DNA from: BJGO01 sp039810885 | GTDB taxonomy: Bacteria > Bacteroidota > Bacteroidia > Chitinophagales > UBA10324 | DNA: 64,000 nt | Assembly (NCBI GenBank): GCA_039810885.1 | Contig: JBDHXV010000007.1 | Coordinates: 1 to 64,000 of the forward strand | Direction: 5' to 3' | Part shown: one piece after another, positions 17,559 through 26,466 of the stretch | How positions within the stretch are numbered: the first letter of the stretch is position 1 | Layout: the number at the start of each line of letters is the position of its first letter | Made by a program: the position numbers and the translations under genes | The notes under the pieces: model-generated | Told to the model about the DNA's origin: nothing | What the model saw: only the letters and a program-made list of their open reading frames with translations | Database searches by the model: none

Positions 17559-18143
17559 ATGAAAATAGGACTGTTTTTTGGATCGTTTAACCCAATTCAT
17601 AACGGTCATTTAATTATTGGAAATCAAATATTAAATAATACAGATTGCAAACAAGTATGGTTTGTTGTGTCTCCGCATAATCCTCTAAAGAAGAAAGATT
17701 CTCTTTTAAACCAGTATGATCGCCTGCACATGATTAACCTTGCAATTGAAAATAATCATGGCTTTAAAGCATCCGATGTTGAATTTAAACTACCATTACC
17801 CTCTTATACTGTAAATACATTGCAGTATTTAACCGAAAAATACCCCCAACACGAATTTGCAATAATTATGGGCTCTGATAATTTAAATACGCTACACAAA
17901 TGGAAGAATTATGAAACATTATTAAAATATTATCCCATTTATGTTTACAAACGTGACAATACTACTGAAGAATATAACACATACAAATCTGTTCACATAC
18001 TCGATTTTCCTTATTTGAACATCTCTTCCACATATATTCGAAATTTAATTAAACAGAATAAGTCCATACGTTACCTTGTTCCGGATATTGTAGAGGAATA
18101 CATTTTAAATAATCGTTATTATATCTCTGAAACTGAATGTTAA
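17559..18143 (+). CDS. nadD: Nicotinate-nucleotide adenylyltransferase NadD
   Basis: Converts nicotinate mononucleotide and ATP to deamido-NAD. The nucleotidyltransferase motif GLFFGSFNPIHNGHL lies at residues 4-18, and the C-terminal ISSTYIRNLIKQNKSIRYLVPDIVEEYI is typical of NadD. The 194 residues are family length. The gene is 10 bp after paaD and may be read from the paa promoter. A second NAD-synthesis gene (nadA) follows on the same strand beyond an AT-rich spacer. Confidence 0.93.
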   Translation: MKIGLFFGSFNPIHNGHLIIGNQILNNTDCKQVWFVVSPHNPLKKKDSLLNQYDRLHMINLAIENNHGFKASDVEFKLPLPSYTVNTLQYLTEKYPQHEFAIIMGSDNLNTLHKWKNYETLLKYYPIYVYKRDNTTEEYNTYKSVHILDFPYLNISSTYIRNLIKQNKSIRYLVPDIVEEYILNNRYYISETEC

Positions 18144-18519
18144 TATTCCGTGGATTAATGGTATAAAATGTTAATTACCCCTTTTATATTGTTTAATTAA
18201 AAAGATAATAAATTAAGTCAAGCTAATAGATGTTAGTAAATGAAAAGATATCTTATGGTTTTAATCAATGTAATTGATCTCAATGTTGAAAATAATTTAA
18301 AAAATATTTTCACATATAGCCCTATCAACATTGAATTGATAAATGTTAATTATTTAATTCTCAATAAACTAAGATGTTAATTAGTGTTAACTTAAATGTT
18401 TAATAATGTTAATTATTAATAAAGAAAGAAAATTGGTTCTAAGTTTTAAACAAATAAACAGCGTTAATAAGAGATCATAATTTTACTTTTTTAAAAACAT
18501 ACTAAATTAATATTGTGAA
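18144..18519. other. Very AT-rich intergenic region with repeated TGTTAAT and an inverted repeat
   Basis: By eye this 376-bp spacer is about 80% A+T. TGTTAAT occurs at 18169, 18344, 18375 and 18407, with another at the nadD stop (18138). TCAATGTTGA (18280-18289) and TCAACATTGA (18325-18334) form a 10-bp inverted repeat, with an inner GAAAATA/TATTTTC pair. I find no gene, and only one poor DnaA-box-like site. It could be a DNA-unwinding or origin-like region, or a regulatory leader of nadA. It lies about 3 kb from two parS sites. Confidence 0.45.
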
Positions 18520-19503
18520 ATGAATCAAACAGATAATATACTTAGTAAGGGTTATGTAGATGTTGAACCTGACATAGATTTAGACTTATTTGAAGAAATA
18601 AAAAAGTTAAAAGAGGAGAAAAATGCAGTAATACTGGCTCATTATTATCAAGAAGCGGATATTCAAGATATTGCAGATTTTATTGGAGATAGCCTGCAAT
18701 TAAGTCAAGAGGCAGAAAAAACAAAGGCAGATATTATATTGTTTGCAGGGGTTCATTTCATGGCAGAAACAGCTAAAATTCTCAACCCACAAAAAAAAGT
18801 ATTAATCCCTGATTTAAATGCCGGATGCTCCTTAGCAGATTCTTGTCCGCCAGATTCTTTTAAAAAATTTAAAGAAGAGCATCCGGACCATATCGTTGTT
18901 TCATACATTAATTGTTCTGCGGAGATAAAAGCCTTAACAGATGTAATTTGTACAAGCAGTAATGCAAAAAAGATTATTGAATCATTTCCAATAGAACAAA
19001 AAATAATATTTGCTCCAGATAAGAATCTAGGCGCTTATATATCTAAAACAACAGGGAGAAACTTAGTTTTGTGGAATGGAGCTTGTCAAGTTCACGAAAT
19101 ATTTTCATTAGACAAATTGCTACAGCTAAAAAGACAATATCCTCAAGCAGAAATTATTGCCCATCCAGAGTGCGAACCGCAAATATTGGAATACTCGGAC
19201 TTTATAGGATCAACCTCTGCTTTGTTAAATTATGTAGCAAAAACACCAACAAAAGAGTTTATAGTACTGACAGAAACAGGCATTTTACATCAGATGCTAA
19301 AAAAAGCACCGGATAAAATTTTAATACCAGCACCACCAGACAATAGTTGTGCGTGTAATGAATGCCCATTTATGAAGAAAAATACACTGCAAAAAGTATA
19401 TACTTGTTTAAAGTATGAGTTACCTGAAATAAATATTCCGGAAGATATTAGAAAACAAGCATACAAATCCATAAAAAGAATGTTAGATCTTTCGGTTAAT
19501 TAG
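18520..19503 (+). CDS. nadA: Quinolinate synthase NadA
   Basis: A [4Fe-4S] enzyme condensing iminoaspartate with dihydroxyacetone phosphate to quinolinate, the first committed step toward NAD here. Family motifs are ILAHYYQEADIQDIADFIGDSLQLSQ, PDLNAGCSLADSCPPD, INCSAEIKA, HPECEPQI and CACNECPFMKKNTLQ. The three cluster cysteines fall within these. The 327-residue length is normal. Its stop codon directly abuts the stop of the convergent mnmG, with no base between them. Confidence 0.95.
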   Translation: MNQTDNILSKGYVDVEPDIDLDLFEEIKKLKEEKNAVILAHYYQEADIQDIADFIGDSLQLSQEAEKTKADIILFAGVHFMAETAKILNPQKKVLIPDLNAGCSLADSCPPDSFKKFKEEHPDHIVVSYINCSAEIKALTDVICTSSNAKKIIESFPIEQKIIFAPDKNLGAYISKTTGRNLVLWNGACQVHEIFSLDKLLQLKRQYPQAEIIAHPECEPQILEYSDFIGSTSALLNYVAKTPTKEFIVLTETGILHQMLKKAPDKILIPAPPDNSCACNECPFMKKNTLQKVYTCLKYELPEINIPEDIRKQAYKSIKRMLDLSVN

Positions 19504-21363
19504 CTAACGACCAATGCTTACCATCAAAATACTAATATCAGACGGATTTACACCACTGATTCTGCTAGCCTGACCTAATGTTTTGGGTCGTATTGCGCTA
19601 AGTTTCTCAGTTGCTTCTGTTGACAATGAATGAATTTTTGAGTAGTCTATATTTTCATGTAAGACAACATTTTCTAATCTTTTTAATTTCTCAACTGTTT
19701 CACGTTCTTTTAGGATATACCCACCGTATTTTATTTGAATTTCCGTTTTTAATAGCTCAACATCAGTATATTTAGATAATTCATTTTGCATACCAGCAGC
19801 AATTAATAAACCCTTAATATCTGTATTTGGTCTGCTAAGAAGTTTTGATAAATAGTTTTTTTCATTAATTGGAGTTGAATTTACCGACAGCAGATAATTA
19901 TTTAATTCTTCAGAATATTCATTTGACGAATTAAGTTTTAAAATTAAATTATTTATTGATATCTCATTGTGTTTCAATTTGTTATATATATTTTCCTCAA
20001 TCAATCCCAAACTAAAAGCATAAGGCATTAATCGTTCATCAGCATTATCTTGCCTCAATAAAATTCTATATTCTGCTCTTGATGTAAACATTCTGTAAGG
20101 CTCGTTAACTCCCTTATTTATTAAATCATCAATTAATACACCGATATAAGCCTCGTCTCTTTTTAAAATAAGCTCATCGCGTTCTTTAATCTTTAGAGAG
20201 GCATTTATTCCCGCCATCAAACCTTGGCAAGCGGCTTCTTCATATCCAGTCGTGCCATTTATTTGTCCTGCAAAATAAAGATTCTCAATTTGCTGTGTTT
20301 CTAAAGTTAATTTAAGTTGTTCTGGAGGAAAATAATCATACTCAATTGCATACCCCGGTCGAAACATCTTTATATTTTCAAACCCTCTAATTTTTAACAG
20401 AGCTTTCAATTGAACATCCTCCGGTAAAGAACTTGAAAAACCATTAACATAAACCTCAATAGCATTCCAGCCTTCAGGTTCCACAAAGAGTTGATGTCGT
20501 TCCTTATCAGAAAAGCGGTTGATTTTATCTTCAATACTAGGACAATACCTCGGCCCAACACCTTCAATTCTACCATTAAACATAGGCGATTTATCAAATC
20601 CTGTTTTTAAAATGTCATGTACTTCTTTATTTGTGTAAGTAATATGACAACTTCTCTGTTTAACTAGCTTATTTGGTTCTCGATATGAGAAACACTCGGG
20701 GTTTTCATCGCCCGGTTGTTCATCTAAAACCGAATAATTTATTGTTCTTCCGTCTAAACGAGCGGGAGTTCCTGTTTTCATCCTGCCACTATTAAAGCCA
20801 AGTTCCCTTAATTGTTCCGTTATTCCGGTTGACTTATTTTCAGCAATTCTACCACCTCCGAACTGCTTTTCGCCAATGTGAATAATGCCGTTTAAAAATG
20901 TTCCATTTGTTAGAATTACAGATTTTGCATAAATATTAGAGCCTACAACAGTCTTTACACCAATAACGCATTTATTTTTTACGATAATGCCGGAAACCAT
21001 ATCTTGCCAAAAATCAATATTAGGTTCTTGTTCTAGCAAGTTGCGCCACGCTAAAGAAAATAACATTCTGTCATTTTGTGTACGAGGGCTCCACATAGCC
21101 GGGCCCTTAGATCGGTTCAACATCCTAAACTGAATAGCAGATTTGTCGGATATAATAGCAGATGCGCCCCCGAGCGCATCAATTTCTCGAACAATTTGAC
21201 CTTTTGCAATACCGCCCATAGCCGGATTGCAACTCATTTGTGCAATAGTCTGCAGATTCATAGTAATTAACAACACCTTCATACCCATTTTGGCTGAAAT
21301 GTATGCCGCCTCACAACCGGCGTGACCGGCACCAACAATGATCACATCATAATTATTAAACAT
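19504..21363 (-). CDS. mnmG: tRNA uridine-5-carboxymethylaminomethyl modification enzyme MnmG (GidA)
   Basis: An FAD-dependent subunit that, with MnmE, modifies U34 of certain tRNAs. The dinucleotide-binding motif IIVGAGHAGCEAAYISAKMG lies at the N-terminus, with MSCNPAMGGIAKGQIVREIDALGG after it. KTGTPARLDGR and a helical C-terminal domain ending EALS/AIRPKTLGQASRISGV-like also fit the family. The 619 residues match family length. Two parS sites lie directly upstream. The gene is often near the chromosomal origin, which agrees with them. Confidence 0.97.
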   Translation of the reverse strand: MFNNYDVIIVGAGHAGCEAAYISAKMGMKVLLITMNLQTIAQMSCNPAMGGIAKGQIVREIDALGGASAIISDKSAIQFRMLNRSKGPAMWSPRTQNDRMLFSLAWRNLLEQEPNIDFWQDMVSGIIVKNKCVIGVKTVVGSNIYAKSVILTNGTFLNGIIHIGEKQFGGGRIAENKSTGITEQLRELGFNSGRMKTGTPARLDGRTINYSVLDEQPGDENPECFSYREPNKLVKQRSCHITYTNKEVHDILKTGFDKSPMFNGRIEGVGPRYCPSIEDKINRFSDKERHQLFVEPEGWNAIEVYVNGFSSSLPEDVQLKALLKIRGFENIKMFRPGYAIEYDYFPPEQLKLTLETQQIENLYFAGQINGTTGYEEAACQGLMAGINASLKIKERDELILKRDEAYIGVLIDDLINKGVNEPYRMFTSRAEYRILLRQDNADERLMPYAFSLGLIEENIYNKLKHNEISINNLILKLNSSNEYSEELNNYLLSVNSTPINEKNYLSKLLSRPNTDIKGLLIAAGMQNELSKYTDVELLKTEIQIKYGGYILKERETVEKLKRLENVVLHENIDYSKIHSLSTEATEKLSAIRPKTLGQASRISGVNPSDISILMVSIGR

Positions 21364-21367
21364 TGTG

Positions 21368-21375
21368 CAAAAATA
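21368..21375 (-). promoter_or_regulatory. TAnnTTTG box directly upstream of mnmG
   Basis: On the minus strand TATTTTTG matches the Bacteroidota -7 consensus exactly and ends only 4 bp before the mnmG ATG. If used, the transcript would be leaderless or nearly so. I found no -33 TTTG at the expected spacing. Confidence 0.3.
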
Positions 21376-21395
21376 GAGGTAAGAAAAAAAGAAAT

Positions 21396-21411
21396 TGTTT
21401 CACGTGAAACA
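21396..21411. promoter_or_regulatory. parS centromere-like site 1
   Basis: TGTTTCACGTGAAACA is an exact match to the universal bacterial parS consensus bound by ParB. Here the palindrome extends perfectly to 24 bp (21392-21415). ParB nucleates on such sites for origin segregation and loading of SMC. It lies between mnmG and ybeY. Confidence 0.93.
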
Positions 21412-21430
21412 ATTTATATTAATCTATGGG

Positions 21431-21446
21431 TGTTTCACGTGAAACA
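21431..21446. promoter_or_regulatory. parS centromere-like site 2
   Basis: A second exact TGTTTCACGTGAAACA lies 35 bp (start to start) from the first. It ends one base before the stop codon of ybeY. Two perfect copies so close together are far beyond chance and support an origin-proximal location. Confidence 0.93.
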
Positions 21447-21447
21447 A

Positions 21448-21867
21448 CTAGTTCAACTCAATATTTAAATAGAAGTTCTCCTTTTGCCGCATTTGTTTAA
21501 TGTCGTTCTTACTTTTATCCTTATAGCCGCATAGATGCAATATGCCATGTATTATAACGCGGTGCAACTCATTATGGAAAGGAACTTTAAAAATCTTAGC
21601 ATTATCTGAAACTCTATCAACTGAAATTAATAAATCACCGCTGATTACCTCATTGTTGCTATAATCAAATGTTATTATATCAGTATAATAGTTGTGCTTG
21701 AGGTGTTTTTTGTTATATTGAATGAGTTCTTTGTCGCTCATTAATACGACCGCTAAATTTCCAATCACCCGTTGTTCTATGTAAGCTAGTATTCTAATTC
21801 TGTCCAGGAGCTCTCTTTTCTTCTTAATACCCCTTAATTCATTGTTTAAGAAAAAGGATATAGGCAT
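21448..21867 (-). CDS. ybeY: Endoribonuclease YbeY (rRNA maturation)
   Basis: A zinc-dependent RNase for 16S rRNA 3'-end processing and ribosome quality control. The metal motif is HGILHLCGYKD (107-117). His107 and His111 are in place, while the usual third His at 117 is Asp, a variant I believe is common in this phylum. The 139 residues are family length. Its start shares one base with the stop of the ATPase gene upstream. Confidence 0.92.
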   Translation of the reverse strand: MPISFFLNNELRGIKKKRELLDRIRILAYIEQRVIGNLAVVLMSDKELIQYNKKHLKHNYYTDIITFDYSNNEVISGDLLISVDRVSDNAKIFKVPFHNELHRVIIHGILHLCGYKDKSKNDIKQMRQKENFYLNIELN

Positions 21868-22280
21868 TAGTTGAAATAAAATATCAACCGCAATGTGGAA
21901 CCATTATTCAGAAATTCAACCTTATCCGCAAGGCTTTTTATTAAGAAGAGACCCCGACCGGTAATTTTCTCTAGATTATCCGGTGAAGTGGGGTCTGGTA
22001 AGTTATTATAGTCAAAGCCACTTCCACAGTCTGATACAATTGCAATTAATTGTTGTGTTGAATATTCAATGTCAAGAGTTACATTTTTGTTTATGTCATT
22101 ACCATTTCCATAAATAATCGCATTTTTTACGGCTTCTATAATTGAAACAAAAAGGTTAGCCCTAAATTCTTCTTTTAAATCCAATTCATTTCCAATCTTG
22201 TCTAGTAATATTTCTACTAATACAATATTTGAAATATCAGAAGGAATTAACTTTTTGACTTTTTTTATTTCATCTATCAT
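21867..22280 (-). CDS. RsbW-like ATP-binding protein (anti-sigma factor/serine kinase fold)
   Basis: A 137-residue GHKL ATPase. The N box is SIIEAVKNAIIYGNGND, the G1 box DCGSGFDYNNLPDP and the G2 box GRGLFLIKSLADKV, matching RsbW/SpoIIAB-type anti-sigma kinases. No sigma factor or anti-anti-sigma partner (STAS protein) lies nearby. In Bacteroidota this gene is commonly found next to DUF4175 and ybeY, as here, so a housekeeping role is as likely as sigma control. Confidence 0.88.
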   Translation of the reverse strand: MIDEIKKVKKLIPSDISNIVLVEILLDKIGNELDLKEEFRANLFVSIIEAVKNAIIYGNGNDINKNVTLDIEYSTQQLIAIVSDCGSGFDYNNLPDPTSPDNLEKITGRGLFLIKSLADKVEFLNNGSTLRLIFYFN

Positions 22281-22291
22281 ATACTTAGTTT

Positions 22292-25200
22292 CTAGTTTGG
22301 TATTCTATTAAAATATTCTTCTGTTAAGGATTTATAAAATGGTTTTAATCCGGGAGGCAAAGTACGATATAATTCAGTTTCTGTTTGACGCTTTTTAATA
22401 TATTCTTGCAGCGATGGCGGTAGAATAGGGGTTAAATCTTTAGCCGTCTCCGACTTTCTTTTATCATCGGTATCTCTTTCTCGTTCTGACTTTTCGGCAT
22501 CAAGTAATTTGGTTAATATTTCTTGTTGTCTTTTTAGCGTTTCAGTTGTAATGACCTTGTTTGCCAAATCGCGTTCTGTCTTATCCATCAAATCTTGTAT
22601 TTGGTTTAGATTACCCAACCCGCTTTTTCCATCTTTATTATACTGCTCATTGAGTTGGCGGAGGGCATCTCTTATAGCAGATTGTTGGGCAGCCATTTTT
22701 GCCAATTGCTCGCTCATACCGGAACCGTTTTGTTGCCCCGGTTTTTGCCCTTGCTTCATTTGCCCTTGCATTTCGGTTAGCTTATCATTAAGTTGTTTTT
22801 GCATCTGGGACATATTCGCAAGCGAGGGCTTTCCCTTGCCACCAGGCTTATTACACGATTGGTTCCCCTGCATCTTGGCATTCATCTCTTGTTGCATTTG
22901 TTTTAAACTTTCATCAAACATAAGTGCCAGGTTATTTAATGAAGTCATTATAAATTGTTGATTTGAGGCAGCTTGTGAGGAATATCGTTCTACTAAATTA
23001 CTAAGTGCTTTTTCATTGTTAGTGTTGATAACATCTAATTGCTCATCAACATAGCTTTTAATGCTATACTGTCTTTTAGCTAAGCTCTGAATGCTGTCTT
23101 CTATCATTTTAATATCTTCTTTTACTCTGTTTTGATCTTTTATGAGTTGTACATATGAAGTTGATGTTGTGCTCACTTTCTTCATTTTCTTTATAATTTC
23201 TTCTTGCTTAAAAGAAATACGAATAATGTTTTCTAAAATTTGCCGAATAGACTTCATATCTTCTTCCATCTGTTCTTTTTGCGCATTCTCCATAAAGTTC
23301 TCCATCGATTCAGCCATTTCTTTCATGTTTTTAGATGCATTCTTTTGATTATCAGTAGCTTTTGAATTGTTTCCTTTGTTGATTTCTTTAAGGCTCTTTT
23401 CTAAATTATTTGTTGTATTGTCAGATTTTTCATTCATATCCGGGAGATTCATCGGGTTTTCTAAATCGTTATTTAAGTCACCCAAATCTTTCAGATCCTT
23501 CTTAATTTCTTCAAATTGTTTATTAATTTCTTCTTGTTTTTTACTCGTTTCTTCTTTGTTTTTTCCGAGTTGTGTTTCTTTTGATAACTCTTCTTGTTTA
23601 TTTGCCAATTCTTTAAGGTTATCTTTTATGTCGTTAAACTTTTGTTCGAACTCTAGTTGTTTGAAGAGTGATAATAGCCGGTCTAGTTGTTTTTCAAGCT
23701 GTTCATTTTGCTTTTCGTTTGATTTTAATTGATCCAAGGTTGATTCTTTATTCATTTTCTCCATTAGGTCTTGAATCTTTTTTATCAACTCTTGCATCTC
23801 CGGAGAAAGAACTTGTTGTGCTAATTCATTTAACTGCTTTTGTTTCTCGGTAATTTCCGGATTCATTTGTTTTAATTCATTCATCAGATTATTGTTGTTC
23901 TGATAATCTTTCTGCATTTCTTGCAGTTTGTTATATAAGTCTTTTTGATGATTTAATAAATCATTGATCTTCTTTTTGTCTTCCCAATCCATATTTTTCT
24001 TTTGCAACAAGTCTTGTTGTGATTTCTGTATGTCTTTATTAATATTTTGAATCTGAGAAATAGATTTTTCTAAATTTTTTTTCAACTGTTGATTGTGTTG
24101 GTCTATTAACTCGTTTAAGTGATTTTCAGAAGGAATATCAAGAATATATATGCGAGACTTGGATGACTTAGCTCCGTGAATGGCATCGTTGTCCCAAACT
24201 TCGAAGTAATAACTAATTTGATCTCCAGGCTTTAAACCAAGCGAAGAAAAATTAAAATAATAAGTGAATAAATCATTTTTACCTTTGATAGTCGATACAG
24301 GCAAAGTCTTTTCAATATTGCGTTCAGGATATTCTTCATTCTTAATCGAGTATTTAAATTTAAGATTAGTGAGTCCGTAATCATCCGAAACAGCACCAGA
24401 GAAGTAGTGAAGTCGATTTGCAGTGGTATCTATTATTTCATCTACATCAATAGACGGATACTGATCTTGAATAACATGAATAGAGTAACTTATCGAGTCA
24501 TAAATATTGCTCTTGCCGTTTCGTGTAACAATTGAGTAAGGCGTTTCATTTAAAGCTTTATAAGAGACAGTAAAGTCATTATTTGATTTTTGCTGAGAGC
24601 GAGTGATGTTTGAGGGAAACAAAAGACTTAACTCATCAGTATTGTTGGTATTGAAAAGCCATCTTATTACTGTTCCTTCAGGTACACTTAAATCTCCTGT
24701 GTTTTTTACAGATTCATTAGTGAGTTGGGTGTAGGGAGGATATTGTAAATCAACAGTAAATGAATTGATCGTGGGTTTTCTGAGTGTATTTAACTCATAT
24801 TGCGTACTAGTAAATCTAGACGTTTTAAATCTAAACACCTTATTATTCTGAACTTTTGCAAAAGTGTATTCAAATATATTTTTCCCTTTTTTAGACATTT
24901 TAACGTCAGAGCGATCTGTAACAATAAATAGCTCATCGGGTATTTGATTGCCTGTAATTTTAAGTTGCAGTGTGTAATCATTATTTTGAATAACTTCAAG
25001 CTTACCGCTTAAGAATTGTATATTAAATGGGAATTCTTTTTCAAAGTCCGTCTGGTATTGGACGATACGTCGGGTGCTGTCTTTAATTATGTGTGAATTA
25101 GTGATATAAATAATAAGAAATAACAATACAACAGGGGCCAAGTATCGGAAAATATAGGTGTTGTTAAGTTTGAGATTAATTGCGTTAGTGAATGATATTG

Positions 25201-25633
25201 GCTGCAACAAGATTGTTTTCTGAAGTATGCCGGCTTCTATGAGAGCTATATTTTGCGTTTGGTCCATTTCTTTTAACTCTAGGACACTTAATAATCTGTC
25301 CTCAATTTCATGAAAGTGCTTCCCAATAATAATTGCTGCGTCTTTTGACGAGATTACGGGACCAAGCTTAAAATATTTAATGAGAGGTATGACAACCCAA
25401 TAGCTTAGGGAGGAAACAGCAAGAGCAATAAATCCCCAAAAGATAAAACTTCGAACTATGCTCGGCAGATAAAAAAAGTATTCGGATATGGTAACAAAAA
25501 GAAAAGCAAAAAGGAGCGCAGCCGCTGCGAGTATGCATCCGCGAATCATTTGGTTTAAATAATATTTCCTGATAAAAGCATCGATACGCTGCAATAGAGG
25601 TTGCATAGCCGGAGATGCAGTATTTGTTTTCAT
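22292..25633 (-). CDS. DUF4175 family membrane protein with long coiled coil
   Basis: A 1113-residue protein with three hydrophobic segments near the N-terminus (about 32-55, 60-85 and 160-180), a beta-rich periplasmic-type domain (about 190-500), then a very long Lys/Glu/Gln/Asn-rich coiled coil (about 510-1060; e.g. QKNMKEMAESMENFMENAQK). The C-terminal tail LPPSLQEYIKKRQ, LYRTLPPGLKPFYKSLTEEYFNRI is characteristic of the family. Function is unknown; the layout suggests an envelope scaffold. The adjacent ATPase gene follows 11 bp downstream. Confidence 0.85.
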   Translation of the reverse strand: MKTNTASPAMQPLLQRIDAFIRKYYLNQMIRGCILAAAALLFAFLFVTISEYFFYLPSIVRSFIFWGFIALAVSSLSYWVVIPLIKYFKLGPVISSKDAAIIIGKHFHEIEDRLLSVLELKEMDQTQNIALIEAGILQKTILLQPISFTNAINLKLNNTYIFRYLAPVVLLFLIIYITNSHIIKDSTRRIVQYQTDFEKEFPFNIQFLSGKLEVIQNNDYTLQLKITGNQIPDELFIVTDRSDVKMSKKGKNIFEYTFAKVQNNKVFRFKTSRFTSTQYELNTLRKPTINSFTVDLQYPPYTQLTNESVKNTGDLSVPEGTVIRWLFNTNNTDELSLLFPSNITRSQQKSNNDFTVSYKALNETPYSIVTRNGKSNIYDSISYSIHVIQDQYPSIDVDEIIDTTANRLHYFSGAVSDDYGLTNLKFKYSIKNEEYPERNIEKTLPVSTIKGKNDLFTYYFNFSSLGLKPGDQISYYFEVWDNDAIHGAKSSKSRIYILDIPSENHLNELIDQHNQQLKKNLEKSISQIQNINKDIQKSQQDLLQKKNMDWEDKKKINDLLNHQKDLYNKLQEMQKDYQNNNNLMNELKQMNPEITEKQKQLNELAQQVLSPEMQELIKKIQDLMEKMNKESTLDQLKSNEKQNEQLEKQLDRLLSLFKQLEFEQKFNDIKDNLKELANKQEELSKETQLGKNKEETSKKQEEINKQFEEIKKDLKDLGDLNNDLENPMNLPDMNEKSDNTTNNLEKSLKEINKGNNSKATDNQKNASKNMKEMAESMENFMENAQKEQMEEDMKSIRQILENIIRISFKQEEIIKKMKKVSTTSTSYVQLIKDQNRVKEDIKMIEDSIQSLAKRQYSIKSYVDEQLDVINTNNEKALSNLVERYSSQAASNQQFIMTSLNNLALMFDESLKQMQQEMNAKMQGNQSCNKPGGKGKPSLANMSQMQKQLNDKLTEMQGQMKQGQKPGQQNGSGMSEQLAKMAAQQSAIRDALRQLNEQYNKDGKSGLGNLNQIQDLMDKTERDLANKVITTETLKRQQEILTKLLDAEKSERERDTDDKRKSETAKDLTPILPPSLQEYIKKRQTETELYRTLPPGLKPFYKSLTEEYFNRIPN

Positions 25634-25701
25634 AATCTATTCAAAAATAAAATTAAGAAAACGAAGGGTAGTGGAGAATAGTTTTTATGGAAGCAAAAAA
25701 A

Positions 25702-26466
25702 TTAAATGTCTAAGATAAGAGATACGGGGCAATGGTCGCTATGAACGACTTCAGATAAGATATTACAGGAGGTAATTTTTGATGTCAGTTTGTCGCTGAC
25801 AGCTTGGTAATCAATGCGCCATCCTTTATTTTTTTTTCGAGCACCTGCTCTATAACTCCACCAAGTATAGTTATGCGGCTCGGGATGCTCATATCGGAAT
25901 CCATCGGTCCATCCACTATCAAAAAATCGTCCCAGCCACTCACGCTCATCGGGTAAAAATCCTGATGAGTTTTTATTACCTATTGGGTCATGAATATCAA
26001 TAGGTTTATGGCAAATATTAAAATCACCGGAAATAACAACTTGATTGTATTCTTTTATTAACTGTTTGGAGTAGGGAAGGACATCATTTAAGAATTGATA
26101 TTTGAATTTCTGACGCTCGTCTCCGCTTGACCCAGATGGAAAGTAGGCGCTGATAAATAATACATCTCTTATTACGGCCCCCAGCCAGCGGCCTTCATTA
26201 TCATAATCCTCAATACCTATTTGGAATATTGCCTTGTCCTGTTTGTGTTTTGAAAGAAGAGCAACGCCGCTGTATCCTTTTTTTATTGCAGGAGCCAATA
26301 AAACATTGTAATCAAGAGATTCAAACAATTCTTTATTAAATTGATTTTCATCGGCTTTAATTTCTTGTAAACAGAGAATATCGGGACTTTCTTTAGATAC
26401 CCACTCAATGAAACCTTTGTTGATTGCTGAGCGAATGCCGTTGATGTTATAGGTGATAATTTTCAT
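25702..26466 (-). CDS. xth: Exodeoxyribonuclease III (AP endonuclease family)
   Basis: A DNA repair enzyme cleaving at abasic sites and removing 3' blocks. Exonuclease-III motifs are all present: ITYNINGIRSA, CLQEIKA, SAYFPSGS, VISGDFNICHKPIDIHDP, and the terminal RIDYQAVS and SDHCPVSLIL with the catalytic His. The 254 residues are family length. It overlaps the upstream methyltransferase gene by one base, so it is translationally coupled to the glycan cluster. Confidence 0.93.
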   Translation of the reverse strand: MKIITYNINGIRSAINKGFIEWVSKESPDILCLQEIKADENQFNKELFESLDYNVLLAPAIKKGYSGVALLSKHKQDKAIFQIGIEDYDNEGRWLGAVIRDVLFISAYFPSGSSGDERQKFKYQFLNDVLPYSKQLIKEYNQVVISGDFNICHKPIDIHDPIGNKNSSGFLPDEREWLGRFFDSGWTDGFRYEHPEPHNYTWWSYRAGARKKNKGWRIDYQAVSDKLTSKITSCNILSEVVHSDHCPVSLILDI

